Assembly (NCBI GenBank): GCA_002478565.1
Contig: DLPC01000026.1
Coordinates: 186,001 to 250,000 of the forward strand
Reading direction: 5' to 3'
Length of the DNA: 64,000 nt
DNA from: Flavobacteriales bacterium UBA7468
GTDB lineage: Bacteria; Bacteroidota; Bacteroidia; Flavobacteriales_D; Crocinitomicaceae
Of the stretch, positions 1 through 8,246 are shown piece by piece. The notes under the pieces are model-generated. The model saw only the letters and a program-made list of their open reading frames with translations, did no database searches and was not told where the DNA came from. Position 1 is the stretch's first letter. Each line of letters opens with the position of its first letter. The translations under genes and the position numbers were made by a program.

Positions 1-1085
1 CCCCTAAAAATGGCCAATTCGCCTTTTGAAATTTGTTCTTGATAGGCTTCGACACTTTTTTCGTTCTGGGCAAATGCACGCCATGTGTCGGAAATGGCAG
101 ACATACCCAAGCCAATCATGACATCTGTTTGCCGGTGCGTATAACCCATAAAATTTCGGTGAAGTTCCTTTTTTTGAAAAGCCACTTCGAGCGTATCTCC
201 GGGTAAAGCAAAATGGTCCATACCAATGGCAATATAACCGGCATTTAATAGCAGTTCATACGCCATTTCGTAGAGTTCGCGTTTGTGAGCATCTTTGGGA
301 AGGTTATTTTCATCGTAGCCGCGTTGCCCCGTGCCCTTCACCCACGGAACATGTGCATAACCATATAAGGCAATGCGCTCTGGTTTCAATGCAATGGTTT
401 TTTCAATTGTCATTTGAAATCCAGAAAGATCTTGAAAAGGCAATCCGTAGACTAAATCGTGATTGATACTGGTGTAACCAATTTCTTTAGCGATTTGATG
501 AACCAGCTGTACTTGCTCAAAAGTTTGGATGCGATTGATAGCTTTTTGAACCACCGGATTATAATCTTGAATTCCAAAGGATACCCTCCTGAAGCCAAGT
601 TTGTAAAGTGTCTCCAATTGAGTGTGGGTTGTAGAATTCGGATGCGCTTCAAAACTTAAATCACATTTTTCTCTATTGATGTTTTTTAATTGAAAAATTC
701 CTTCAATGAGTTTGGTAAGTGTTTCAGGAGAAAAAAATGTAGGTGTTCCTCCACCTAAATGTAATTCTACAATTTCCGTATCAGGTTGTAAGGTTGGTTG
801 ATACAAAGCCCACTCCTGCAAGACGCTTTCTACATACGGCAACTCCACAGCATGATTTTTCGTGATCCGTTTATGACAGCCACAAAAGGTACATAATGAT
901 TCACAGTAGGGTAAGTGAACGTATAGGCCAAGTGTGGATTGTGGATTAAAGGCTTGTTCGTTTTCCAAACTAGCGAGCCAATCGCTGGCTTTGATTGCAT
1001 TTTCCTTCCAAAAAGGAACCGTCGGATAGGAAGTATAGCGAGGGCCAGGAACATTATATTTTCTGATGAGCTCGATGGGTTTCAT
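1..1085 (-). CDS. hemN: Oxygen-independent coproporphyrinogen III oxidase HemN, C-terminus cut off by window edge
   Basis: Radical SAM enzyme that converts coproporphyrinogen III to protoporphyrinogen IX in heme synthesis without oxygen. The reading frame starts at an ATG (complement of 1083-1085), is open to base 1, and gives about 361 codons of a family usually near 455 residues. The N-terminus carries the HemN signature GPRYTSYPT. The radical SAM cluster motif CxxxCxxC follows as CESLCTFC, with GC directly after it, and then the SAM-binding GGGTPTF. Later stretches (FGIQDYNP, GYAHVPW, GMDHFALP) also fit HemN. It is divergent from a Crp/Fnr-type regulator 97 bases away, a classic arrangement for an oxygen-responsive heme gene. 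Identity is seen from motifs; oxygen regulation is inferred. Confidence 0.95.
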   Translation of the reverse strand, partial: MKPIELIRKYNVPGPRYTSYPTVPFWKENAIKASDWLASLENEQAFNPQSTLGLYVHLPYCESLCTFCGCHKRITKNHAVELPYVESVLQEWALYQPTLQPDTEIVELHLGGGTPTFFSPETLTKLIEGIFQLKNINREKCDLSFEAHPNSTTHTQLETLYKLGFRRVSFGIQDYNPVVQKAINRIQTFEQVQLVHQIAKEIGYTSINHDLVYGLPFQDLSGFQMTIEKTIALKPERIALYGYAHVPWVKGTGQRGYDENNLPKDAHKRELYEMAYELLLNAGYIAIGMDHFALPGDTLEVAFQKKELHRNFMGYTHRQTDVMIGLGMSAISDTWRAFAQNEKSVEAYQEQISKGELAIFR

Positions 1086-1120
1086 AAGGCAAATTTGCGA
1101 TAGAAAAAACCCTTAAAAAA

Positions 1121-1132
1121 TGACGATTGTCA
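1121..1132. promoter_or_regulatory. Candidate Crp/Fnr-type operator between hemN and the fnr-like gene
   Basis: The palindrome TGAC-GATT-GTCA keeps the TGA-N6-TCA core spacing shared by FNR sites (TTGAT-N4-ATCAA) and CRP sites. It lies about 25 bases upstream of the TAAATTTG box of the regulator gene, near -45 of the predicted start, and about 36 bases upstream of the hemN ATG, so it could serve either gene. Binding is inferred. Confidence 0.5.
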
Positions 1133-1157
1133 GCTTTCTTAATTCAGCTAAAATTCT

Positions 1158-1165
1158 TAAATTTG
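1158..1165 (+). promoter_or_regulatory. Promoter -7 box of the Crp/Fnr regulator
   Basis: TAAATTTG is an exact match to the Bacteroidota -7 consensus TAnnTTTG and lies 17 bases before the ATG at 1183. A T-rich stretch at 1134-1140 (CTTTCTT) may act as the -33 element, but it is weak. Confidence 0.5.
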
Positions 1166-1182
1166 AGTAGCGAAATAATCTA

Positions 1183-1872
1183 ATGCTAGAGAAATCACAT
1201 AAGCATGTAACTTGTCAGACCTGTACGGGTCGTCAGAGCTCTTTGCTCAATCATTTTTGCTCAGATGAACTTGAACACCTCAATTCTCACAGAGCTTGTA
1301 ATTATTACAAAAAACACCAAGCGCTCTTTCTAGAAGGATCCTTTCCAAGAGGTGTATATTGCATCAATCAAGGAATGGTAAAAATCTTTAAAAGAGGTGA
1401 TGAAGGCAAAGAACAAATCATTCATATTGCCAAAGCTGGCGAAATGGTAGGTTTTCGTGCCATGTTTACCGAAGAACCTTATAAAGTCGCTGCCGAAACC
1501 CTTGAGGAAAGTAATATCTGTTTTATAGGAAAAGAAGACTTCCTGAACCTCATGGATTCCAATCCAGTGCTCCGAAATGGCATTATCAAAGAATTATCCA
1601 GAGAGCTCGCAGACCGTGCAGATTTCATTACCAATATGGCTCAAAAATCTGTTCGCGAACGTTTGGCTTTTACAATGCTTATCCTCATAGATGTTTTCGA
1701 CAACGAGCCAATCAATTTAAGTCGAGAAGATCTCGCAAATTTTGTAGGTACCGCTACAGAAACCCTGATTCGTTTACTCAAAGATTTCAAAGAGGAGGGC
1801 ATCATTGAGGTTCAGACCCGCAAAATCAAGGTGCTAGATAAAAATAAACTCTTACATATTTCAGGTAAGTAA
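1183..1872 (+). CDS. Crp/Fnr family transcriptional regulator, FNR-like
   Basis: 229 residues, the usual length for the family. Residues about 25-140 form the cyclic-nucleotide-binding-like beta-roll, followed by a long dimer helix and a C-terminal winged helix. The recognition helix region reads GTATETLIRLL and keeps the Glu and Arg that in Crp/FNR proteins read the TGA half-site. The N-terminus has a CxxC pair (C11, C14) plus C26 and C39, reminiscent of the N-terminal cysteines that hold the FNR [4Fe-4S] cluster, although the spacing differs from E. coli FNR. Divergent pairing with hemN supports an oxygen or redox-sensing role. Family is confident; oxygen sensing through an iron-sulfur cluster is inferred. 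Confidence 0.9.
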   Translation: MLEKSHKHVTCQTCTGRQSSLLNHFCSDELEHLNSHRACNYYKKHQALFLEGSFPRGVYCINQGMVKIFKRGDEGKEQIIHIAKAGEMVGFRAMFTEEPYKVAAETLEESNICFIGKEDFLNLMDSNPVLRNGIIKELSRELADRADFITNMAQKSVRERLAFTMLILIDVFDNEPINLSREDLANFVGTATETLIRLLKDFKEEGIIEVQTRKIKVLDKNKLLHISGK

Positions 1873-1946
1873 TTTCCTAAATATTTTTCTGAAGTTCGGA
1901 TGAAAGTTAATTGAATAAGTGGTTCAATTTGCCATGCTGCTTTTCT

Positions 1947-1966
1947 ATTGAACTATATTGTTCAAT
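1947..1966. other. Inverted repeat between convergent genes
   Basis: ATTGAAC, six bases, then GTTCAAT: a perfect 7-bp inverted repeat overlapping the stop codon of the amidotransferase gene, between two convergent genes. It is AT-rich and no T-run follows on either strand, so it is a poor intrinsic terminator; its role is unknown. Confidence 0.35.
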
Positions 1967-2525
1967 GCTGATCCAGTACGATATTCACGAAATTCTCCAA
2001 TAAGATGTTTCCGTAATTTCCAGAAACCTCCGGATGAAATTGTACGCCGTAATGAAGTTTTGTTTTGTGTTTCATCGCCTCGTTGATGCATGTATCTGAG
2101 CAAGCGAGGTGCTCGAAATCTTTGGGAATCGAAATATGCTCACAATGGTCTTCTTGCATTTCAAATACATCGGGCAGGCGTAAAAAAAGCGGATCATCTT
2201 GAATGACCTCAATCTCTTGAAACACGCGGTCTTCTTTCATTTTGGCAATTCTTGCTCCATTTAAAAGACCCAAGATTTGATGCCCAAAACAAATCCCTAA
2301 AATTGGCCTGTTTTCGTTTTGCAACCATGCAAACTTTTCTAAGTAAGGAGCGGGGTCAAGGTCTGTTAATAAAATAGGCGCACCAGAAATGACAAAGCCT
2401 TTAAATTTTGTGCAGTTTTCCTTTTTTAAATCGAGCATCAAAATATACTCAACATCAATATACTCTTGAAGCTGCTCCACAATTTGTGGGGTTTTGTTAC
2501 TGCCACAATCGATGACTGCAATCAT
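1962..2525 (-). CDS. Class I glutamine amidotransferase, GuaA amidotransferase-domain-like
   Basis: 187 residues forming a stand-alone class I glutamine amidotransferase domain. The nucleophile elbow is GICFGHQ with C79; the other triad members are H164 and E166 in FHPEVSG. The layout resembles the amidotransferase half of GMP synthase or archaeal GuaAa, but no synthetase domain is attached or adjacent, so the acceptor substrate is unknown. It is the last gene of the minus-strand array and overlaps the upstream EEP gene by 4 bases, which implies translational coupling. Alternatives are a peptidase C26-type or other glutamine hydrolase. Class is confident; substrate is not. Confidence 0.82.
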   Translation of the reverse strand: MIAVIDCGSNKTPQIVEQLQEYIDVEYILMLDLKKENCTKFKGFVISGAPILLTDLDPAPYLEKFAWLQNENRPILGICFGHQILGLLNGARIAKMKEDRVFQEIEVIQDDPLFLRLPDVFEMQEDHCEHISIPKDFEHLACSDTCINEAMKHKTKLHYGVQFHPEVSGNYGNILLENFVNIVLDQH

Positions 2526-3640
2526 GGTTTATGTTGATGAAAAACGCAAGTTACTGCGCGGTGATCACTAGCTGTTTTTTTCTGAATTTTAAAGTTACTT
2601 ACTGACAACAACGGACTATAAAACAAATAATCGATGCGCCCGGCAGGAAGCCTACCAACGTAGGTTGTACCTAAGCCCCAACCACCAGCTCGGAAAGCAT
2701 CTTGCAAGAATAATTGAAATTGGTTGTAGGTATAGGACATCGGTGTATCGTTGAAGTCTCCGCAAACCACGACTGGATAGGGGGAAGTTTTGATGTGCTC
2801 AACGACTCTTCGGGCTTGTTCAGCACGTTTTTCAAATGCACCTCTTAGTTTTCGATAGGCAGCAAGCGCTCCTTTTTTGCTGCCATAGGTCTGCATTTCA
2901 GCACCTTCAATATGTGGGTCGGTATGCAAGCGGATAGACTGCAGGTGCACGTTGTAAATTCTAAACGTATCCTGGTTTTTGACGATATCAGCAAAAATGC
3001 AATAATTGAAATCTTTGACACCTTGTGATTCAAACATGACATCACCACGGGCTATCATTGGGTATTTTGAAAAAAGAGCGATCCCATAATTTTCACGAGT
3101 GGCTCTTTTGTGTGCACTTCTTTCGTGATAATCTTTAGTACTCAATATTGCACTCAAAGAATCCATGATTTCAAAACGAGTAGGTTTGTCTTGACGGTAA
3201 AATTCTTGGAGACACAGCACATCGGGTTGCTCTGATCTGATGTAATCAAATATTTGATTGCGTGACGCTAGAGCGTTGTCAAAGGACGGATTGAAAAGGT
3301 CGAAGAGCCGAACGTTATAGGTTAGTACTTTAAGCCCTGCATCTTGCTCGGTATGAGAGGCTGAGTTGCTGAGCGCAAAATTTCTAAAATGAAGTTTACC
3401 CCCGATGCACAAAACGATGATGCTGTAAATGGCCCATTTTGACTTGAAAAATGCCCAAAACACCAACCAAAATAGGGTAAGGCCTAAAAATATTGGATAG
3501 CTCAAGCCGAAGAAAGGAAGTGCTGTAATGGAGCTTGGATGAATAAAAGGTGCTAAATAGCTCAATAGTAAACCAATAAAGCTAAGGGCACTGGCTATTT
3601 TAAAGGGCCCTGACAATAATATATTTCGCTTTTTAGACAT
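2522..3640 (-). CDS. Membrane-anchored endonuclease/exonuclease/phosphatase (EEP) family protein
   Basis: 372 residues. The first ~90 hold about three hydrophobic segments (near 15-32, 41-64, 69-80), so the protein is anchored in the inner membrane. The rest is an EEP fold: TYNVRLFD, the metal-binding E146 in LCLQEFY, YNVHLQS, VVCGDFNDTP and a terminal SDHRAV carrying the catalytic Asp-His pair. Such proteins hydrolyse phosphodiester bonds in nucleic acids, lipids or inositol phosphates; the substrate cannot be told here. It overlaps the rhomboid gene upstream by 8 bases and the amidotransferase downstream by 4, so it is co-translated with both. Confidence 0.85.
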   Translation of the reverse strand: MSKKRNILLSGPFKIASALSFIGLLLSYLAPFIHPSSITALPFFGLSYPIFLGLTLFWLVFWAFFKSKWAIYSIIVLCIGGKLHFRNFALSNSASHTEQDAGLKVLTYNVRLFDLFNPSFDNALASRNQIFDYIRSEQPDVLCLQEFYRQDKPTRFEIMDSLSAILSTKDYHERSAHKRATRENYGIALFSKYPMIARGDVMFESQGVKDFNYCIFADIVKNQDTFRIYNVHLQSIRLHTDPHIEGAEMQTYGSKKGALAAYRKLRGAFEKRAEQARRVVEHIKTSPYPVVVCGDFNDTPMSYTYNQFQLFLQDAFRAGGWGLGTTYVGRLPAGRIDYLFYSPLLSVSNFKIQKKTASDHRAVTCVFHQHKP

Positions 3641-4514
3641 CCTTGCTTTGTTGAAATAAAAAGTCTTTTTCTTCTTTGCTCAGCGCATCATAACCTTTTT
3701 TAGAAATCTTGTCTAAGATTTGATCCAATTTGGCTTGTTTCTCTTGCTTTTGTGCTCGGAATTGTTCGTCGGTGAGTGGTCGACCACCTTTTTTTACTTT
3801 CAAATGAGTTGCTTTTGTTTGAAAGCTAAGACCAAGCCAGGGCTGAGCCATCCGAATGTGCCAGAATTGCTGAATACTAAAAAAACCAAAGAGCGCACCT
3901 CCTAAATGTGCAAAATGCGCAATTTGATCAGCACTTCCAATCGAACTGAGGTCTTTGAGAAAGAAAAAGAGGGCAAGAAAAATAATTTTCAATGGAAATA
4001 CGCCAAACAATTGTACTTGTAGTTGTGGTTGTGCAAAGGCCAATGCACTAAAAATAGCCATAATGGCACCCGAAGCCCCTACAATTGAGAAACTCTCATT
4101 TTGCAACGATGGGAAGATCAGGTGGGCGAGAATTTCTGTAAAATTTCCAGCTAGACCTCCTAAAATGTAGAGATGAAACAAGCGTTTTGGCCCATAGAAA
4201 CGTTCGTAGGTATTGCCTGCAAAAAACAAGAAGAGCAAATTCGAAAAAAGATGCATTAAACCAAAATGAGCAAAAAGCGAACTGAGAATCGTCCATGGTT
4301 TCCATAAAATACCGACTGGATCAACCGGTAAGGCAAAGAAGAAGTGACTCCAATTTTGAGCGCTAATGGCAGATATATGATCTAATATTTGAAGTCTTTC
4401 GAGCGCATTAAATAATTGAATGATGACAAAAATACCCACATTGACCATCACCAAACGAACGGTCATGGAGCCATTTTGATAAAGATGTTTGATTTGTGCA
4501 ATAAACGGATTCAT
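3633..4514 (-). CDS. Rhomboid family intramembrane serine protease with C-terminal cytoplasmic tail
   Basis: Six-transmembrane rhomboid core with the catalytic serine in VGASGAIMAIF and the histidine in HFAHLGGALFG; the N-terminal loop WxxFF-like segments and HLFSNLLFLF (oxyanion/asparagine helix) also fit. A charged tail of about 60 residues rich in Lys and Glu (KQEKQAKLDQILDKISKKG) follows, as is common in Bacteroidota rhomboids. The ATG at 4514 (MNPFIAQI) is preferred: extension to 4520 would need a TTG. Its first base is also the last base of the TAA stop of the second rhomboid upstream, so the two genes are translationally coupled. Substrates unknown. Confidence 0.9.
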   Translation of the reverse strand: MNPFIAQIKHLYQNGSMTVRLVMVNVGIFVIIQLFNALERLQILDHISAISAQNWSHFFFALPVDPVGILWKPWTILSSLFAHFGLMHLFSNLLFLFFAGNTYERFYGPKRLFHLYILGGLAGNFTEILAHLIFPSLQNESFSIVGASGAIMAIFSALAFAQPQLQVQLFGVFPLKIIFLALFFFLKDLSSIGSADQIAHFAHLGGALFGFFSIQQFWHIRMAQPWLGLSFQTKATHLKVKKGGRPLTDEQFRAQKQEKQAKLDQILDKISKKGYDALSKEEKDFLFQQSKDV

Positions 4515-5290
4515 TACCAAAAGTTTGTTCGATCTGTTTTTCTCCAGTAGAGCACTAATATTGCGCCTGCAATTGCACCACCTACATGTGCCAAATGTGC
4601 TACGTTGTCCCCGGCGTTATGTACAAAGGATTGATATAATTCAAATAAAAAGTAGGCAGTTACCAAATATTTGGCCTTGACTGGAATGGCAAAATAAAGT
4701 CTGAACTCTGTATTGGGAAACAGAATTGCGAAAGCAGTCATGATTCCAAAAACACCTCCCGAAGCACCTACCATTGGTGTAATAGATTTTGAGAGGTAGT
4801 CATTCAATGCAGAGGTAACCTTGATTTGGTTGTCCACTAAGTATTCATTGATTTGGGTAACTATATCGCCATTAAGGTCAATTGTGTGTTTTAGGTAGTA
4901 ATTGAATTGGTCGAGGTCAAATTGCTGTGAAAGCTGGGATTTGAGTTGTTGAATTTCTATGAATCCAATCATGTTGTATAGGGCAAATGAGCCCATGGCG
5001 CTTACGAGATAAAAAATGAAAAATCGTTTCGGACCCCAAAATCTCTCTAGATAGGCCCCCAGCATGACAAACAACCACATATTGAAAAATATGTGTAAAA
5101 AATCATTTGAGCTGTGCATAAAAAAGTGCGTAACCACCTGGTAGGGTTCAAAAAATGGAGAGTTCACGTAGTGCGCACCGAGCGTCATTTCAAGATCGAT
5201 CCCTTGACTTTTTAAAATCAAACTCGCTGCGAAAAAAGCGATATTTAAGAGCAATATATTTTTAGTGACTTGCGGAAGTTGCTGAAACAT
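4514..5290 (-). CDS. Rhomboid family intramembrane serine protease, second tandem copy
   Basis: 258 residues from the ATG at 5290 (MFQQLPQVTKN), a typical rhomboid start in this phylum. A longer frame to 5317 would need a TTG start inside mutL. Catalytic serine in PMVGASGGVFGIM and histidine in AHLAHVGGAIAG; the membrane helix HIFFNMWLFVMLG carries the conserved Asn. A 65-residue insertion, hydrophilic and Gln-rich (around residues 110-175), separates two helices and probably forms an extramembrane loop. It begins one base after the mutL stop. Both tandem copies keep the Ser-His dyad, so both are predicted active. Confidence 0.9.
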   Translation of the reverse strand: MFQQLPQVTKNILLLNIAFFAASLILKSQGIDLEMTLGAHYVNSPFFEPYQVVTHFFMHSSNDFLHIFFNMWLFVMLGAYLERFWGPKRFFIFYLVSAMGSFALYNMIGFIEIQQLKSQLSQQFDLDQFNYYLKHTIDLNGDIVTQINEYLVDNQIKVTSALNDYLSKSITPMVGASGGVFGIMTAFAILFPNTEFRLYFAIPVKAKYLVTAYFLFELYQSFVHNAGDNVAHLAHVGGAIAGAILVLYWRKTDRTNFW

Positions 5291-5291
5291 A

Positions 5292-7106
5292 TTAGAATTT
5301 TTTAGCGAGTTCTTCAAATGTAAGTGTACTCATGATGATTTTGCCTGTTGGTGTATGGCTATGTTGTTCACATTGAAAAAGATCTTCAACGAGTTGAAGG
5401 GCTTCTTCTTGGTTGTTAATTTTAAAGTTTTTGGAAGCAAAAAGTGCAAGCTTGGAAACCAAAAAATGTGCCACATCGCCGCTGTCGATATCGCGGTAAC
5501 TCGCGGCATCGGTTAATTGATCAAGACAGTCGTCAAGGTGTTGTTCTGTGAGCAAGCTCGGTACTCCGTGGATGGAAAGCTTGGAGTCATTGAGCTCATA
5601 AATGAAGCCAAGTTGTTGCCATAAACTTTGATGTGATCCCCAACTAATTTTAGCGTCGCCACTCAGTGCACGTTCGATGGGAAAGAGCAATTGTTGTGAG
5701 CTAAGTGGTTGTGCAACAAATTGTTGCATGAGTTGATCAAAGAGTATGCGGTTTTGTGCCCTTTTGATATCAATAACCAAAAAACCTGATTTACTTGGGC
5801 TGATTAAGAATTTATCGTGAAAGAGATAATTGGTTGTGTATTGCTGTTCGGTAAAAATAACTTGTTGCTGTACTTCCGGCTTCTGTTCAATGTCGTAAAA
5901 ATCTTGCCAGCCAGTGGCATCCAAGTTTTGTTTTTCGAATCCAGCACTCCGAATGGCACTGCTGTAGGCAGGAGTGGCATTTGAAGCATTCGATTGATTG
6001 CTGTGAAATGGATTGTATTGCGGATTGACTACAATTTGAGGTGCTACGGGTTCGGATTTTCTGACCTCAAGTGGAACGTCAAAAGCGGTGTCTTGCTCGA
6101 AGTCAAGGCTTGGGAAAATATTGTGTTTTCCGAGCGCTTGTCTAACGCTACTGAGTAAAATAGAATAAATGAAACGCTCTTCCTCAAACTTGATTTCTGT
6201 TTTGGTAGGGTGGATATTGACATCTATTTTTTGAGGGTCGACCTCTAAAAATATACAGTAGCTGGCGTGATGTTTGTCGCTGATCATGCCCTCAAAGGCT
6301 TTGGTAATGGCATGATGGAAATAGGGCTCTTTGAAGTAACGCTGATTGACAAAAAGGTACTGCTCGCCGCGTGTTTTTTTAGCCATGTCTGGCTTGCCAA
6401 CATAACCCGAGACTCTGACGATATCCGTGCTTTCTTCTATTGGCACCAATTTTTCATTGCTGTTTCGACCTAAAATGCCTGAAACGCGCATACGTAGATT
6501 ACCAGGGGGTAGGGTGAGGATTTCTTGGCTGTTGTGAATGAAATAAAAACCAAGATCGGGGTGCGCCAAAGCAACGCGTTCGAATTCGTTTTGAATGTGT
6601 CCCAATTCAATTTGGTCGCTTTTTAAAAAATTGCGCCTAGCCGGGACATTGTAAAATAAATTCTTGACCTCAAATGAAGCACCGTTGTCACAAATTGCCG
6701 GTATTTTGCTTTTGATTTGATTGCCTTCAACTTCTATTTTAATGCCAGTTTCTTGCTCAGCTTGTTTGGTTTTGAGCGTGACATGTGCAATAGCAGCAAT
6801 AGAGGCGAGGGCCTCACCACGAAAGCCTTTGGTTTGTAGATGAAAAAGATCTTGGGCACTGCTCAGTTTACTGGTAGCGTGTCTGAGAAAGCACTTCTCA
6901 GCATCGGTAACGTCCATTCCTTTGCCGTTGTCGACAACTTGGATGAGTGTTTTACCAGCATCTTTAACAATAAGGTAGATCTGGTTGGCACCGGCATCAA
7001 CCGCATTTTCAAGTAATTCCTTTACGACTGAAGCAGGTCTTTGAATGACTTCTCCGGCTGCAATTTGATTGGCAATGTGGTCTGGTAATACGTGAATAAT
7101 GCTCAT
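5292..7106 (-). CDS. mutL: DNA mismatch repair protein MutL
   Basis: 604 residues from the ATG at 7106 (MSIIHVLPDHIANQIAAGEV). The N-terminal GHKL ATPase has ELLENAVDAGA, DNGKGM, RHATSKL and TKGFRGEALASI, followed by the transducer domain (DVNIHPTKTEIKF). A Gln/Ser-rich linker at about 355-425 precedes the C-terminal dimerisation domain. In that domain the endonuclease motif DQHAx2E is replaced by DIKRAQNRI, and the usual CPHGRP-like metal motif reads QHSHTPTGK, so nicking activity looks lost. MutL couples mismatch recognition by MutS to strand removal. It sits inside the array with sigma factor and rhomboids, the following rhomboid starting one base after its stop. Confidence 0.95.
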   Translation of the reverse strand: MSIIHVLPDHIANQIAAGEVIQRPASVVKELLENAVDAGANQIYLIVKDAGKTLIQVVDNGKGMDVTDAEKCFLRHATSKLSSAQDLFHLQTKGFRGEALASIAAIAHVTLKTKQAEQETGIKIEVEGNQIKSKIPAICDNGASFEVKNLFYNVPARRNFLKSDQIELGHIQNEFERVALAHPDLGFYFIHNSQEILTLPPGNLRMRVSGILGRNSNEKLVPIEESTDIVRVSGYVGKPDMAKKTRGEQYLFVNQRYFKEPYFHHAITKAFEGMISDKHHASYCIFLEVDPQKIDVNIHPTKTEIKFEEERFIYSILLSSVRQALGKHNIFPSLDFEQDTAFDVPLEVRKSEPVAPQIVVNPQYNPFHSNQSNASNATPAYSSAIRSAGFEKQNLDATGWQDFYDIEQKPEVQQQVIFTEQQYTTNYLFHDKFLISPSKSGFLVIDIKRAQNRILFDQLMQQFVAQPLSSQQLLFPIERALSGDAKISWGSHQSLWQQLGFIYELNDSKLSIHGVPSLLTEQHLDDCLDQLTDAASYRDIDSGDVAHFLVSKLALFASKNFKINNQEEALQLVEDLFQCEQHSHTPTGKIIMSTLTFEELAKKF

Positions 7107-7163
7107 GAGTCTGCACTGGTTCTTGCTCAACAAATGTAAGCAATTCAGTTGAGTCAAGAGATC

Positions 7164-8246
7164 TTAAATACGCACGATTGTTCCGCTGTAGGTGTTTTTT
7201 TCTCCTGGAAGCGGGTTCTCTAGGATTACTCGCCAGATATATGCTTTTTGAGCTTTGATGAGTTGTCCGGTGCGCTGATCAATACCATCCCAAGCGTTTT
7301 GCGCATCAGAGGTGTTAAAAATGACCGCGCCGTTGTCAGGGTCAAGGATGGTAAGCACGAAGCGTACGTCTCTGATGGTGAGTGCGTAAGGCATAAAGCG
7401 GGCGTTGCGTTCGTCTCTTGACTGCGGATTGAAGGCATTGACCGCGAGTAGATTGTAATTTTGATCGGCGCCTATTACAATTGACTCCGAAACATGACAG
7501 TCATCACTGTTCGCTTGTGCGCTCACGGTGTATGATTGTTGTTTGAAAGCAAGTAGGTCAGCTCCTTTTGATTTTTGATTTATCAGGTTGCCGTTTGAAC
7601 TCCAGGTGATATTTGAAACCGCAGATTCTGCATGGATGTGCACAATCGGGTAACCGCTTTCATAGGAAATATTTTCTGCTGTCAAAACGACTTTTAGTCC
7701 TTGGCACGGCGCAGTAGGATTTTGAATCTCATCTGAAGATGGTTCAGCTGAAGTTGGTCTTTCTGCGTTTTGCGCAGGTCTTAGATGAAGAGCGATATCA
7801 GCTCGTTCAATTGGTGTTTCTGAAAGCTTTGGATTTTCGTTAATTTGATTGGTCCATTGCGTAATTTCTGTAGCGCTTTGCTCGACCTGGTCTTTAGGGA
7901 GGGTAGGAGCTTGAATACTCGTTAAATGTAGTTGTCCTGTCGTATTTTTCTGTTGTGAAGGAAGCTTGATTTTTGAAGGTGAATCAATGTTTGTTACTGA
8001 TGATTTTTCTTTTTTAACAACAGAGGATTTTGCGGTTTGTGTAGAAGTAGTTGTAGAGGAGGTGTTCGTCCAGATGGCGAATAATCCTGTAGACACAACA
8101 ATTGCAATGGCAAGTTTTCCGTACCAAGAAATCCCCGGCTTCACCTTTGGAAGCTTTTTAGAAAGCGCGTCCCAAGCCTTAGGGTCGTAATCGTAGGAGA
8201 AATCTTCTACTAACGATTTGATATTTTTTTCAAATTGATCTTTCAT
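7164..8246 (-). CDS. Putative anti-sigma-like membrane protein with gliding-motility-type C-terminal domain
   Basis: 360 residues, unrecognised as a whole. Residues 1-40 are cytoplasmic and contain YDPKAWDALSKKL, a short helix typical of Bacteroidota sigma-partner proteins. Residues 42-60 are a single membrane segment. Residues 61-180 are a Ser/Thr/Gln-rich periplasmic linker, followed by an Ig-like stretch (about 185-255). The final ~85 residues (FVLTILDP, WDGID, YIWRV, YSGTIVRI) resemble the gliding-motility-associated C-terminal domain of T9SS cargo. It overlaps the ECF sigma gene by 4 bases (ATGA), the classic sigma/anti-sigma arrangement. The anti-sigma role is inferred from context; no ZAS zinc motif is visible. 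Confidence 0.6.
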   Translation of the reverse strand: MKDQFEKNIKSLVEDFSYDYDPKAWDALSKKLPKVKPGISWYGKLAIAIVVSTGLFAIWTNTSSTTTSTQTAKSSVVKKEKSSVTNIDSPSKIKLPSQQKNTTGQLHLTSIQAPTLPKDQVEQSATEITQWTNQINENPKLSETPIERADIALHLRPAQNAERPTSAEPSSDEIQNPTAPCQGLKVVLTAENISYESGYPIVHIHAESAVSNITWSSNGNLINQKSKGADLLAFKQQSYTVSAQANSDDCHVSESIVIGADQNYNLLAVNAFNPQSRDERNARFMPYALTIRDVRFVLTILDPDNGAVIFNTSDAQNAWDGIDQRTGQLIKAQKAYIWRVILENPLPGEKNTYSGTIVRI

